Assembly: GCF_037081675.1 (NCBI RefSeq) | Contig: NZ_JAZAQL010000003.1 | Span: 558,001 to 622,000, forward strand | Direction of reading: 5' to 3' | Length of the DNA: 64,000 nucleotides | From: Halorubellus litoreus | GTDB lineage: Archaea > Halobacteriota > Halobacteria > Halobacteriales > Natrialbaceae | Part shown: one piece after another, positions 43,090 to 51,130 of the stretch | How positions within the stretch are numbered: the stretch's first letter is position 1 | How the letters are laid out: each line of letters opens with the position of its first letter | The notes under the pieces: model-generated | What the model saw: only the letters and a program-made list of their open reading frames with translations | Told to the model about the DNA's origin: nothing | Databases searched by the model: none | Made by a program: the position numbers and the translations under genes

Positions 43090-44421
43090 ATGCCACGAGG
43101 TGCCGAAGACGACCGTGGTAGCATGGGACGCCGAACGTACATCAAGGCCGGAAGCGTTGCAGCCTTGGCCGGACTCGCCGGGTGCACCGGTGACAGCGAT
43201 AGCGATACCGACGCAGGCAGCGGCGGCGACGGCAGCGACGGCGGCGACGAAGGCAGTGGCGACGGCGGCGACGGCGGTTCCCAGGCCATCAAGGTCGGGA
43301 ACCTCTCGCCGTTCAGCGGCGGACTCGGCTGGATAGGACCGAACTCGCGGCGCGCGGTCACGACCGCACTCGAAGGGGAGGGCGGCGTGAACACCGAAGG
43401 CGTTCTCGACAACACTGTCGAGATCGTCGAACAGGACAGCGAGACGAAGCCCCAGCCCGCCATCAGCGGCTTCAAGACGCTCGACAGCCAGGGCGTCGTG
43501 ACGATGGTCGGCCCGTCGAGTACGGTCATGCCGAGTCTCGTCGACCCGGCACAGAACGCCGGTCTCTCTATCGTGTCGCCGATGACGGGCACGATCCAGC
43601 TCAACGACACCGGCGGGGAGTACATCTGGCGGACGGTTCCGTCCGACAGCATCGGTGCTCGCGCCCAGGCGAAGTTCGCGTACGAGGAACTCGGGTACCG
43701 GAAGATGGCGCTCGCGTACAAGAACGACAAGGGCTCGCAGAGCTTCTCGAAGGCGTCCGGAGAGCACTTCAAGTTCCTCGGCGGAGAGGTCGTCACCGAG
43801 GTCGCACTCGACCCCGGCGCGAGCTCCTACCGGAGTGCAGTCCAGAAGCTCCAGGACACGGACGCGGAGGTCGTCTCCATGACCGCCGGCACCGAGGTTG
43901 CCGGTCTCTTCATCAAGAACTACGTCGAGGCTGGTGCGAAGGAGGACTACCAGTTGACGCTCGGGAACGACGTCCTGACGCCGGACTTCATCGAGGAGAT
44001 GGGCGCGGACGTCATGGAGGGCATGGTCGGGCAGGCGCCGGCGCCGGGCCCGGCGTACGACCAGTTCCGCGAGAAACACAACGCCGTCCACGACAAGGAA
44101 CCCGGGCCGTTCGCCGCGTCCGCGTACGACGCGATGACCCTCATCGGGCTCGCGTTCGTCGCAGAAGGTGAAGCAACCCGGGAGGCGGTCCCGAATCAGC
44201 TCGGCACCATCGGGAACGCACCCGGGAAGAAGGTCTCGTCGTTCGCCGAGGGCAAGAAGGCGCTCGAGAACGGCGAAGAGATCAACTACGTCGGTGCGGG
44301 GAACCCGCAGAACTTCGACGAGGAGGGCGACCCGCTCGGACCGTTCTCGGCGCTCCGCGCCAAGGACGGCTCCTGGGAGAAGGTGCTGACGTACTCCGCC
44401 GAAGAACTCGCGCAGGACTGA
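43090..44421 (+). CDS. livJ: Liv-type ABC solute-binding lipoprotein
   Basis: 443 residues. MGRRTYIKAGSVAALAGLAGC (from residue 12; 21 residues, so shown by the ends MGRRTYIKAG and LAGLAGC) is a Tat-type lipoprotein signal with lipidated Cys32, then a Gly/Asp-rich tether. The body has the periplasmic-binding type 1 fold of LivJ/UrtA proteins: IKVGNLSPFSGGLGWIGPNS, VTMVGPSSTVMPSLVDPAQN and MALAYKNDKGSQSFSKASGE. Such receptors bind branched-chain amino acids, amides or other organic acids. Here it heads a five-gene importer beside two hydroxyacid-oxidising enzymes, so 2-hydroxyacids are a possible ligand (inference). Confidence 0.88.
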   Translation: MPRGAEDDRGSMGRRTYIKAGSVAALAGLAGCTGDSDSDTDAGSGGDGSDGGDEGSGDGGDGGSQAIKVGNLSPFSGGLGWIGPNSRRAVTTALEGEGGVNTEGVLDNTVEIVEQDSETKPQPAISGFKTLDSQGVVTMVGPSSTVMPSLVDPAQNAGLSIVSPMTGTIQLNDTGGEYIWRTVPSDSIGARAQAKFAYEELGYRKMALAYKNDKGSQSFSKASGEHFKFLGGEVVTEVALDPGASSYRSAVQKLQDTDAEVVSMTAGTEVAGLFIKNYVEAGAKEDYQLTLGNDVLTPDFIEEMGADVMEGMVGQAPAPGPAYDQFREKHNAVHDKEPGPFAASAYDAMTLIGLAFVAEGEATREAVPNQLGTIGNAPGKKVSSFAEGKKALENGEEINYVGAGNPQNFDEEGDPLGPFSALRAKDGSWEKVLTYSAEELAQD

Positions 44422-44474
44422 ACACGAATCGAGCCGGCAGCGTCCGGTCCCCGCGACCCACGACGTCATCCACT

Positions 44475-44609
44475 ATGCTACGACACACGCTCCGACACAG
44501 ATGCATCGGGCTACAGACAGAGGCCGTTCCACCAGAGGGGCTACAGACAGAGGCCGTTCCACCAGAGGGGCTACAGACAGAGGCCGTTCCGCCAGAGGGG
44601 TCGCCGTGA
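44475..44609 (+). CDS. 44-codon repeat ORF coupled to livM
   Basis: ATG 44475 opens 44 codons: a basic start (MLRHTLRHRCIG), then three copies of LQTEAVPPEG, then SP and a TGA that overlaps the livM GTG (44606) as GTGA. The 30-bp units start at 44511, 44541 and 44571. The peptide is Pro/Glu-rich and may have no function of its own; the overlap suggests it feeds ribosomes to livM. An alternative is that the same bases extend livM in another frame from ATG 44501. Confidence 0.4.
   Translation: MLRHTLRHRCIGLQTEAVPPEGLQTEAVPPEGLQTEAVPPEGSP
44511..44600 (+). repeat. three tandem 30-bp units
   Basis: Copies at 44511, 44541 and 44571, identical apart from one ACC to GCC change in the third. The period is a multiple of three, so both overlapping frames stay open. 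Confidence 0.9.
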
Positions 44610-45577
44610 GTTACGCGACGCTGCTCGTTACCGTCGGCATCATCGCCGGCATCTACGCCCTGCTGGCGATCGGGATGAACATGCACTGGGGCGACACCGG
44701 TCTGTTGAACTTCGCGCACGCGGGGTTCTTCGCCGTCGGTGCGTACACGACGACGATACTGACGACGCCCGCCGCGGACGGGCTCCTCGCGGAACGCACC
44801 ATCGGGTTCGACCTCCCGATCGTCGCTGGCATCGTCGTGGCGACCGTACTCGCCGCGGTCGTCGGCGTGGTCATCGCGCTGACGAGCATCCGCCTCGAAG
44901 GGGACTACCTCGCGATGGTGACCCTGAGCGCCGCGGAGATCGTTCGACTCCTCATCACGAACGAGTCGTGGCTCACGAGCGGCGCACAGGGCATCAAGAA
45001 CATCCCGCGTCCCGCGTCCGGGGCGTTCCCGCTCGACCTCGGCGCCTTCGTCGCCGGGTACGACCTGTTCTACCTCGTGCTCGTCCTCGGTCTCGTCGGC
45101 GGGAGTTACGCGTTCTTCGAACGACTCTCCGCGAGTCCGTTCGGTCGCGTCCTGCACGCCATCCGCGAGGACGAAGCCGTGCCGCGTGCGCTCGGGAAGC
45201 GAACGCCACTGTTCAAACTGAAGTCGTTCGGGCTCGGCGCCGGTATCGCCGGCCTCGCGGGTGCGCTCTGGGCGCACTTCTTCTTCGCGATCACGCCGAC
45301 GATGTTCCTGCCGTCGCTCACGTTCAGCGTGTGGGCGGCGGTCATCATCGGCGGCGCAGGCAGTTACGTCGGCGCCATCCTCGGCACGGTCTTCATCGTC
45401 GGAATCCGACAGGTGACGCGGTTCCTGCCGAGCGACATCCCACTGAGCGCCGAGCTCCCGTTCATCCGACTGATGCTCATCGGGGCGGCGCTCATCCTCG
45501 TCCTCTACTATCGGCCGCAGGGACTGCTCGGTGACGAAGAACGCATGGCTGCCGGCCAGAGCCTGGAGGGCGAATGA
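44606..45577 (+). CDS. livM: Liv-type ABC permease LivM
   Basis: About 323 residues with about nine membrane segments. Conserved LivM/LivH phrases: LLAIGMNMHWGDTGLLNFAH, ALTSIRLEGDYLAMVTLSAA, RVLHAIREDEAVPRALGKRT (the EAA-like loop that meets the ATPases) and the C-terminal PSLTFSVWAAVIIGGAGSYV. The GTG at 44606 gives the usual compact start (VSYATLLVTVG). Ends in an ATGA overlap with livH. Confidence 0.88.
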   Translation: MSYATLLVTVGIIAGIYALLAIGMNMHWGDTGLLNFAHAGFFAVGAYTTTILTTPAADGLLAERTIGFDLPIVAGIVVATVLAAVVGVVIALTSIRLEGDYLAMVTLSAAEIVRLLITNESWLTSGAQGIKNIPRPASGAFPLDLGAFVAGYDLFYLVLVLGLVGGSYAFFERLSASPFGRVLHAIREDEAVPRALGKRTPLFKLKSFGLGAGIAGLAGALWAHFFFAITPTMFLPSLTFSVWAAVIIGGAGSYVGAILGTVFIVGIRQVTRFLPSDIPLSAELPFIRLMLIGAALILVLYYRPQGLLGDEERMAAGQSLEGE

Positions 45578-46440
45578 TGGCGGCGATAACCCAATTCATC
45601 TGGTTCGGGCTCGTCTCCGGGAGCCTCATCGCGCTCGGCGCGCTCGGTCTGACGCTGATCTTCGGTATCCTCGACTTCATCAACATCGCGTACGGCGAGT
45701 ACATGGCGCTCGGCGCGTTCATCGCGTACGGGTTGAACACGAGCACGGAACTCCCGATCTACGCCGTCGCCGTCGTCGGCCTGTTCGCGACCGGACCGCT
45801 CGCCGTCGCGATGGACAAACTCGTCTTCCAGCACTTCCGCGACCGTTCGTCGATCGTCCTGCTCGTCGTCTCCATCGGACTCGCGTTCATCCTCCGGAAC
45901 CTCATCCGCGTCATCTGGGGGAGCGGGAGCAAGCGCTTCGACGTCCCGATCGAGGCGGCACCGACGTACTTCGGCGTGCAGATACTCGCCGACCAGGTCG
46001 CCATCGTCGCCCTGAGTCTGGTCGCACTCGGCGTGACGTTCCTGTTGCTCCGACGCACCGACATCGGGGTGGCGATGCGGGCCGCGTCCGACGACACGGA
46101 CCTGGCGCAACTCCGCGGTGTGGACACGGAACGACTCGTCACGTACGTCTGGCTCGTCGGCGGCATCATCGCCGGGCTCGCGGGCGTGATGCTCGGGCTC
46201 GACGGACAGCTCCGGCCGACGATGGGGTTCCTCGCGCTCATCCCGATCTTCGCCGCCGTCATCCTCGGCGGCATCGGTGACCCCGTCGGCGCGGTCGTCG
46301 GCGGGTACGCGATCGGACTCCTCCAGGAGGTCAGCGTGATCGTGATCCCGACCGAGTACAAGCCTCTCGTCGGGCTGGCGTTACTCGTCGTCGGCCTGCT
46401 CGTTCGTCCGGACGGCGTGTTCGGGGAGGCGACGCGATGA
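45574..46440 (+). CDS. livH: Liv-type ABC permease LivH
   Basis: 288 residues, about eight membrane segments. Hallmarks are LGLTLIFGILDFINIAYGEY, the EAA-like VAMRAASDDTDLAQLRGVDT (about 168) and LGGIGDPVGAVVGGYAIGLL. It forms the membrane channel together with LivM. Both start and stop sit in ATGA overlaps, so expression is coupled to its neighbours. Confidence 0.9.
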   Translation: MMAAITQFIWFGLVSGSLIALGALGLTLIFGILDFINIAYGEYMALGAFIAYGLNTSTELPIYAVAVVGLFATGPLAVAMDKLVFQHFRDRSSIVLLVVSIGLAFILRNLIRVIWGSGSKRFDVPIEAAPTYFGVQILADQVAIVALSLVALGVTFLLLRRTDIGVAMRAASDDTDLAQLRGVDTERLVTYVWLVGGIIAGLAGVMLGLDGQLRPTMGFLALIPIFAAVILGGIGDPVGAVVGGYAIGLLQEVSVIVIPTEYKPLVGLALLVVGLLVRPDGVFGEATR

Positions 46441-47201
46441 GCACCGAACCGCTGCTCGCCGTCGAGGACCTGCAGAAGACCTTCGGCGGTCTCGTCGCGG
46501 TCGACGGTGCGTCCTTCCAGGTCGAGAAGGGCAGCGTCGTTGGCCTCATCGGGCCGAACGGCGCCGGGAAGTCGACGACGTTCAACCTCATCACGGGGTT
46601 CTACGACGCCGACGACGGCTCCGTGCGCTTCCGCGGTGAGGAGGTCGTCGACGAACCGCCGGAGGAACGCGCACAACGCGGGATGGTGCGGACGTTCCAG
46701 ATAACGCGCGAACTCACCGGCATGAAGGTCGGCCAGAACATGCGGTTGGGTGGACAGTCACACGACGGAGAGAAGGTGGTCCACGCACTCGCCGGGAGCG
46801 CGAGCGACCGCGAAGCCGAGATCGGCGAGCGCGCCGAGGAACTGCTCAAGGAACTCGAGCTCTGGGAGCTCCGCGACGAGTACGCGGGGAACCTCTCGGG
46901 CGGTCAGCGCAAGCTCCTCGAGCTCGGTCGCGTCCTCATGGCCGAACCGGACCTCCTCCTGCTCGACGAACCGATGGCCGGCGTCAATCCGAGCCTCACC
47001 GACGACATCATCGAGAAGATCCACGACCTCAGCGACCGCGGCATCACGTTCCTCATCGTCGAACACGACGTCGACATGATAATGAACATCAGCGACAAGG
47101 TCATCGGGATGCACCAGGGTCGCGTCCTGACGAGCGGCCCGCCGTCGGTCGTACAGGACGACGACGAGCTGCTGGAAGCGTACTTCGGAGGTGAGGTCTG
47201 A
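46437..47201 (+). CDS. livG: Liv-type ABC ATPase LivG
   Basis: 254 residues with Walker A GPNGAGKSTTFNL (about 39), signature LSGGQRKLLELGRVLM (about 152), Walker B LLLLDEPMAGVNP and switch His in LIVEHDVD. The LivG-specific NLITGFYDADDGSVRFRGEE follows Walker A. It powers the LivHM channel with LivF. The stop shares one base with livF's start. Confidence 0.92.
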   Translation: MSTEPLLAVEDLQKTFGGLVAVDGASFQVEKGSVVGLIGPNGAGKSTTFNLITGFYDADDGSVRFRGEEVVDEPPEERAQRGMVRTFQITRELTGMKVGQNMRLGGQSHDGEKVVHALAGSASDREAEIGERAEELLKELELWELRDEYAGNLSGGQRKLLELGRVLMAEPDLLLLDEPMAGVNPSLTDDIIEKIHDLSDRGITFLIVEHDVDMIMNISDKVIGMHQGRVLTSGPPSVVQDDDELLEAYFGGEV

Positions 47202-47908
47202 TGTTCCTCGAAGCGGAGGACCTCGTGAGCGGGTACGGGGACGCCATCATCGTCAACGGCGCGAGCCTCTCGATGACCGAAGGCGAGATGGTGACAATCA
47301 TCGGCCCGAACGGCGCGGGGAAGTCGACGTTCCTGAAGACGATCGTCGGCCTGCTCCGGGTCCGCGACGGCCACGTCAGCTTCAAGGGCGAGGACATCAC
47401 GGACGTCGCCGCGGACGACGCCATCGACCACGGCCTCTGTTTCGTCCCGCAGGTCGACAACATCTTCCCGAACCTCACCGTCATGGAGAACCTCCGCATG
47501 GGTGCCTGGTCGCTCGACGACGAGGCCGTCTTCGAGGAGCGCGTCTCGCAAGTCTACGAGCGCTTCCCCGAACTCGAGGATCGAACGGAGACGCTCGCCG
47601 GGAACCTCAGCGGGGGCCAACAGCAGATGGTCGCGATGGGAGCTGGCCTCATGCTCGACCCGGACCTCCTGATACTCGACGAGCCGTCGGCCGGCCTGGC
47701 GCCGGACCTCGTCGACGAGATGTTCGAGAAGATCACCGAGATCAACGACAAGGGAACCTCGATCCTGATGGTCGAGCAGAACGCGCGGCGTGCGCTCGCC
47801 GAATCCGACCGCGGGATCGTCCTCGACATGGGCGAGTCCCGCATGCAGGGGACCGGCGCGGAGCTCCTCGAATCGGAGGAGGTCGCGGAACTCTACCTCG
47901 GGACCTGA
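47201..47908 (+). CDS. livF: Liv-type ABC ATPase LivF
   Basis: 235 residues. Walker A is GPNGAGKSTFLKT (about 33), signature LSGGQQQMVAMGAGLM (about 132), Walker B LLILDEPSAGLAP and the LivF-type VEQNARRALAESDRG. CFVPQVDNIFPNLTVMENL is the Q-loop region, close to the family consensus. Last gene of the five-gene importer. It converges on lutB, with 59 bases between their stops. Confidence 0.92.
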   Translation: MFLEAEDLVSGYGDAIIVNGASLSMTEGEMVTIIGPNGAGKSTFLKTIVGLLRVRDGHVSFKGEDITDVAADDAIDHGLCFVPQVDNIFPNLTVMENLRMGAWSLDDEAVFEERVSQVYERFPELEDRTETLAGNLSGGQQQMVAMGAGLMLDPDLLILDEPSAGLAPDLVDEMFEKITEINDKGTSILMVEQNARRALAESDRGIVLDMGESRMQGTGAELLESEEVAELYLGT

Positions 47909-47967
47909 CGCGGGGGTTCCTGCGCCAGGCGGCCATCCGTTCTTCTGGCGACGCGATGCTCGTCGAC

Positions 47968-50154
47968 CTACGGTGCGAGCAACTGGACCGGATGCCGTGG
48001 TTTGCGTTCCAGGAGCGCGTCGATCTGCTCCAGACAGGACGTCCCGCTCGCGACGACCGGCGCCTCCGCGACCGCGTCGCTCTCGAGTTGCGTCCGCAGT
48101 CGCTCGCCGACGTCCATACTGAGTTCGTAGTAGTCCTCCTTGTACCCGAAGCTCCCGGCCATCCCACAGCACTCCACGTCGGTCGTCGTGACGTCGTAGC
48201 CGGCTCGTTCCAGGACCTCGACCGTGTGCGCTTCCAGGTGGAGCGTGCGCTGCTGGCAGTGACTGTGGTACGCGAGCGCCTCGCCGTCGATAGTCGCGCC
48301 CGACAGCGTCGCGGCGTCCCCGCCGTTCTCCAGGAGGCCGTAGACGTACTCGAGGACCTCGTAGCTGTTCGCGTCGAGGCGCGCGGCGGTGTCCTCGTCG
48401 AGGAGTCTGTCGTACGCGCGCTGGAACATCGCGACGTCGCTCGGTTCGATGACGACCACGTCGCGGCCGTCGTCGAGGTAGGGGTCGAGGCCCCGCGCGA
48501 CGCGTTCGGCGTGGTCGGTGGCCGTCGCGATCATGCCCTGCGAGAGCGGGGCGCGGCCGCTGGAGGCGACGTCCGGGACGACGACGTCCACGTCTAACGC
48601 TTCGAGGAGTCTCACGGCTGCCTTCCCGCGGTCGGTCTGCACGTGATTCGTGTACAGGTCCGGGTAGAGGACGACGCGCCTTGTTGGGTTCTCGACGGTG
48701 ACGTCGCGGTCGGCGACCCAGTCGACGAGGGTCTCGCGCTCGAACGCCGGCAGGTCGCGGCGCGCGTCGATACCGAGGGTACGCGACGCGAGCCGTTTCG
48801 AGACCGTCGTTCCGGCGAGCCAGTTCGAGACCGGGGCGGTCGCACTCGCGAGTTTCGCAACGGTCTCGAAGTTCCCGAAGAACCGCTTCTGGAGCGGCGT
48901 GCCGCCGGTCTCCTCGTCGGGCATCAGTCCGTCCACGAGCCAGTCGAGTTCGGTGTCGCCCTCGCGGTTGATTCGGTCGCGGACGACCGTGTTGATCCAC
49001 GGGATGTCGATACCGACCGGGCAGGCGTCGACGCAGCGCGTGCAGCCCGTGCAGAGGTCGTTGAACTCGGCTGCGGTATCGAGCCCTTCGACGCCGGCTT
49101 CCCACCCGGTGGCGATGCCGCCCGAGTACGTCTCCCCGCCGAAGGCGTGGCCGCCGACGCTCTGGAAGTTCGCACACGAGTTCGAGCACGCCGAGCACCG
49201 GATGCAGTACAGCGTCTCGCGGAGCTGGTCGTCCTCGCGCATGTCGAGCCGGCCGTTGTCGATGAGGACGAGGTGGAACTCGCGGTCGTTCTCGAACGCG
49301 GAGATCGGCTGGGAGTCGTCCGCGAAGTCGACGACTGGCGTGTCGACGGGTGGGGTGAGTAGCGAGACGTACGACGTGATGTCCTGGCCGGTCCCGGAGC
49401 GACCGATGAGTTCGACGAACGGCTGGAGGTCGTCGACGGAGGGAATGACTTTCTCGACGCCACTGACTGCGACGTGGGTGTCCGTCGCCGCGACGCTCTT
49501 GCGGGCGTTCCCTTCGCTCGTGACGAGCGCCATCGTTCCCGTGTCCGCCGTGAGGAAGTTCGCGCCCGTGATAGCGACCTCCGCGTCCAGGATCTGGTCG
49601 TGGAGCGTCTCCCGTGCGAACTGCGTGAGTTCCGCGGCCGTCTCCAGGTCCGTGTCCGGGTCGAACAGCTCGTTGAACAGCCTCGCGATGTCGTCGCGGG
49701 ACTTGTGGATGGCGGGCGCGACGATGTGCGACGGCGCTTCGTCGGCGAGCTGGAGCACCCACTCGCCGAGGTCCGTCTCGACGACGTCGACGTCGTCCGC
49801 GGCGAGCGCGTCGTTGACCTCGATCTCCTCGCTCGTCATCGACTTGCTCTTGACGACTCGGTCGGCCTCGCGGTCGTCGACGACGGTCCGGATGTACTCG
49901 TTGGCGTCAGCGGCGTCGTCCGCGACGTACACGGTGCCGCCGTTCGCTTCGACGCTCTCGGTCAGTTCCTCGATGAGCGTCGGGAGCCGGTCGATGGCGT
50001 CGGCCTTGATGGCTCGAGCGCGCTCCTTGAGGCCCTCGTAGTCCTCGAGGTCCGCGACCGACTCGTAGCGGCCGTGGTTGAATCCCTGCGTGTTCTCCGC
50101 GACTGCAGCGCCCTCCGTCCGCATGAGCGTCCGGATCTCGTCGGCGTCGCTCAT
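47968..50154 (-). CDS. lutB: LutB-type lactate utilisation Fe-S protein with CCG module
   Basis: 728 residues. LUD domain (about 55-290; KSKSMTSEEIEVNDALAADD, ADTGTMALVTSEGNARKSVA), then ferredoxin-type clusters CIRCSACSNSCANFQSVGGH and CTGCTRCVDACPVGIDIPW (about 318-395), then a C-terminal module (about 430-728) with YHSHCQQRTLHLEAH and ECCGMAGSFGYK. Bacterial LutB lacks this last module, which corresponds to LutA, so here LutA and LutB are one chain. The LutABC complex oxidises L-lactate to pyruvate. Start ATG 50154 overlaps the last micro-ORF stop (ATGA). Confidence 0.88.
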   Translation of the reverse strand: MSDADEIRTLMRTEGAAVAENTQGFNHGRYESVADLEDYEGLKERARAIKADAIDRLPTLIEELTESVEANGGTVYVADDAADANEYIRTVVDDREADRVVKSKSMTSEEIEVNDALAADDVDVVETDLGEWVLQLADEAPSHIVAPAIHKSRDDIARLFNELFDPDTDLETAAELTQFARETLHDQILDAEVAITGANFLTADTGTMALVTSEGNARKSVAATDTHVAVSGVEKVIPSVDDLQPFVELIGRSGTGQDITSYVSLLTPPVDTPVVDFADDSQPISAFENDREFHLVLIDNGRLDMREDDQLRETLYCIRCSACSNSCANFQSVGGHAFGGETYSGGIATGWEAGVEGLDTAAEFNDLCTGCTRCVDACPVGIDIPWINTVVRDRINREGDTELDWLVDGLMPDEETGGTPLQKRFFGNFETVAKLASATAPVSNWLAGTTVSKRLASRTLGIDARRDLPAFERETLVDWVADRDVTVENPTRRVVLYPDLYTNHVQTDRGKAAVRLLEALDVDVVVPDVASSGRAPLSQGMIATATDHAERVARGLDPYLDDGRDVVVIEPSDVAMFQRAYDRLLDEDTAARLDANSYEVLEYVYGLLENGGDAATLSGATIDGEALAYHSHCQQRTLHLEAHTVEVLERAGYDVTTTDVECCGMAGSFGYKEDYYELSMDVGERLRTQLESDAVAEAPVVASGTSCLEQIDALLERKPRHPVQLLAP

Positions 50155-50318
50155 GCTGACTCCCCCTCGACGACGAGGACGTTGGCGTCGCTCATGCTGA
50201 CTCCCCCTCGACGACGAGGACGTTGGCGTCGCTCATGCTGACTCCCCCTCGACGACGAGGACGTTGGCGTCGCTCATGCTGACTCCCCCTCGACGACGAT
50301 GACGTTGGCGTCGCTCAT
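50151..50318 (-). repeat. 41-bp tandem repeat: four chained micro-ORFs between lutC and lutB
   Basis: Start codons recur every 41 bases at 50318, 50277, 50236 and 50195, then lutB's at 50154. Each unit encodes 14 residues (MSDANVIVVEGESA in the first, MSDANVLVVEGESA in the others) and its TGA overlaps the next ATG as ATGA. Forty-five coding bases minus a four-base overlap gives exactly 41. The unit fuses a lutB-like start (MSDA) to the end of lutC (DVIVVEGESA), so the array arose by repeated duplication of the lutC/lutB junction. Confidence 0.9.
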
Positions 50319-50839
50319 GCTGACTCCCCCTCGACGACGATGACGTCCACGTCTCGTGGGCCGTGTGCGCCGCGGACGAGCGCACCCATGTCCGCGGTGG
50401 CACTCGGGCCCGTGGCGACGATTGCACTCCCACGCGTCTCCGCGAACTCGTCGTCGAGCGCCGACAGTGCGTCGCGCATCGACGGCTGGATGTCGGTCGC
50501 GCGAACCACGGCGACGTGGTGCTCCACGAACAGGCTCACGAGTTCGCTCCCTGCAGCGGACGTCCGGAGGACGACGGACCCGTAGTCGGCGACGCCGAGC
50601 GCGGCGGGCGTGACGCCAGTCGTCGCCGCCTCGAGCGCTGCCGGGGTCGGGTCGACCGCGACCGGCGTCTCCGCCAGTTCGACGCCGTCCGCGTCGAAGG
50701 CGTCGTCGAGCGAGACGCCGACGGCAGGCGTCTCGAGCAGTTCAGTCAGGTATTCCTGGAACTCCGCGGCGTCGACGCGGTGGACGTCCACCTCCACGGC
50801 GTCGGCCGCGTCCACGAAGTCCCCGAAGGCATCGCTCAT
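50315..50839 (-). CDS. lutC: LutC-type LUD domain protein
   Basis: About 174 residues. VFVEHHVAVVRA-like strands (SLFVEHHVAVVRATDIQPSM) and SAIVATGPSATADMGALVRGAHG match the LUD/LutC fold, including the terminal GPSATADIE-like motif. LutC is the third part of the lactate oxidation complex. ATG 50839 (MSDAFGDFVDAADAVEVDVH) is about 34 bases past the TATA-like TAATTAG; ATG 50854 is the other choice. Its TGA overlaps the first micro-ORF of the junction repeat array. Confidence 0.85.
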   Translation of the reverse strand: MSDAFGDFVDAADAVEVDVHRVDAAEFQEYLTELLETPAVGVSLDDAFDADGVELAETPVAVDPTPAALEAATTGVTPAALGVADYGSVVLRTSAAGSELVSLFVEHHVAVVRATDIQPSMRDALSALDDEFAETRGSAIVATGPSATADMGALVRGAHGPRDVDVIVVEGESA

Positions 50840-50869
50840 GCGTGTGAGTGCCATACACAGTCACCGTCT

Positions 50870-50876
50870 AATTAGG
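50870..50876 (-). promoter_or_regulatory. TATA-like box of the lut operon
   Basis: TAATTAG (palindromic core) on the minus strand, 19-37 bases before the two candidate lutC starts. No other AT-rich site is near. Confidence 0.45.
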
Positions 50877-50983
50877 TTCGCCTCCACGCGATATTGTCGT
50901 CGACGTTTGCGGGCCCCGGAGCGACTGGCACCCCTGATGAGTACCGCGAGCGCGTGGACTCACTCGCGCCTGGGCCCGTCGCT

Positions 50984-51130
50984 TCAGAGGTCGTAGTGCG
51001 CGACGTCCGTCGAGCCGCAACAGCCACAGGCGCCCTCGCCGCTCCCGAGTCGCGTTCCACAGCGGCGACACTCGACGAACGAGGACTCGGGGGTCGTGCC
51101 CGCGAACGCTCGGCGGAGGCGGTCGAACAT
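50984..51130 (-). CDS. 48-residue zinc-ribbon microprotein, copy 2
   Basis: 48 residues. Same start (MFDRLRRAFAGTTPESSFVE) and end (GSTDVAHYDL) as copy 1, with CRRCGTRLGSGEGACGCCG in the middle: the loop after the first CxxC has been replaced (RDDTGT to GSGEGA) while all cysteines are kept. That pattern indicates a functional protein under selection. Its promoter DNA is nearly identical to that of copy 1, so expression should be alike. Confidence 0.7.
   Translation of the reverse strand: MFDRLRRAFAGTTPESSFVECRRCGTRLGSGEGACGCCGSTDVAHYDL

Noticed and set aside
44511..44600. CRISPR-like reading of the tandem units, also at 50151-50318 and 61643-61733
   Set aside because: The units adjoin directly with no unique spacers and no cas genes are near; they are junction tandem repeats.
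44501..44608. In-frame N-terminal extension of livM (MHRATDRGRSTRG repeats)
   Set aside because: Possible, but LivM proteins begin right at the first membrane helix; the basic repeat is not typical, and the GTGA overlap favours the GTG start.
46904..49762. A 952-codon minus-strand frame over livF and lutB
   Set aside because: Almost pure Arg/Pro/Gly repeats; lutB and livG/livF are convincingly encoded in other frames.
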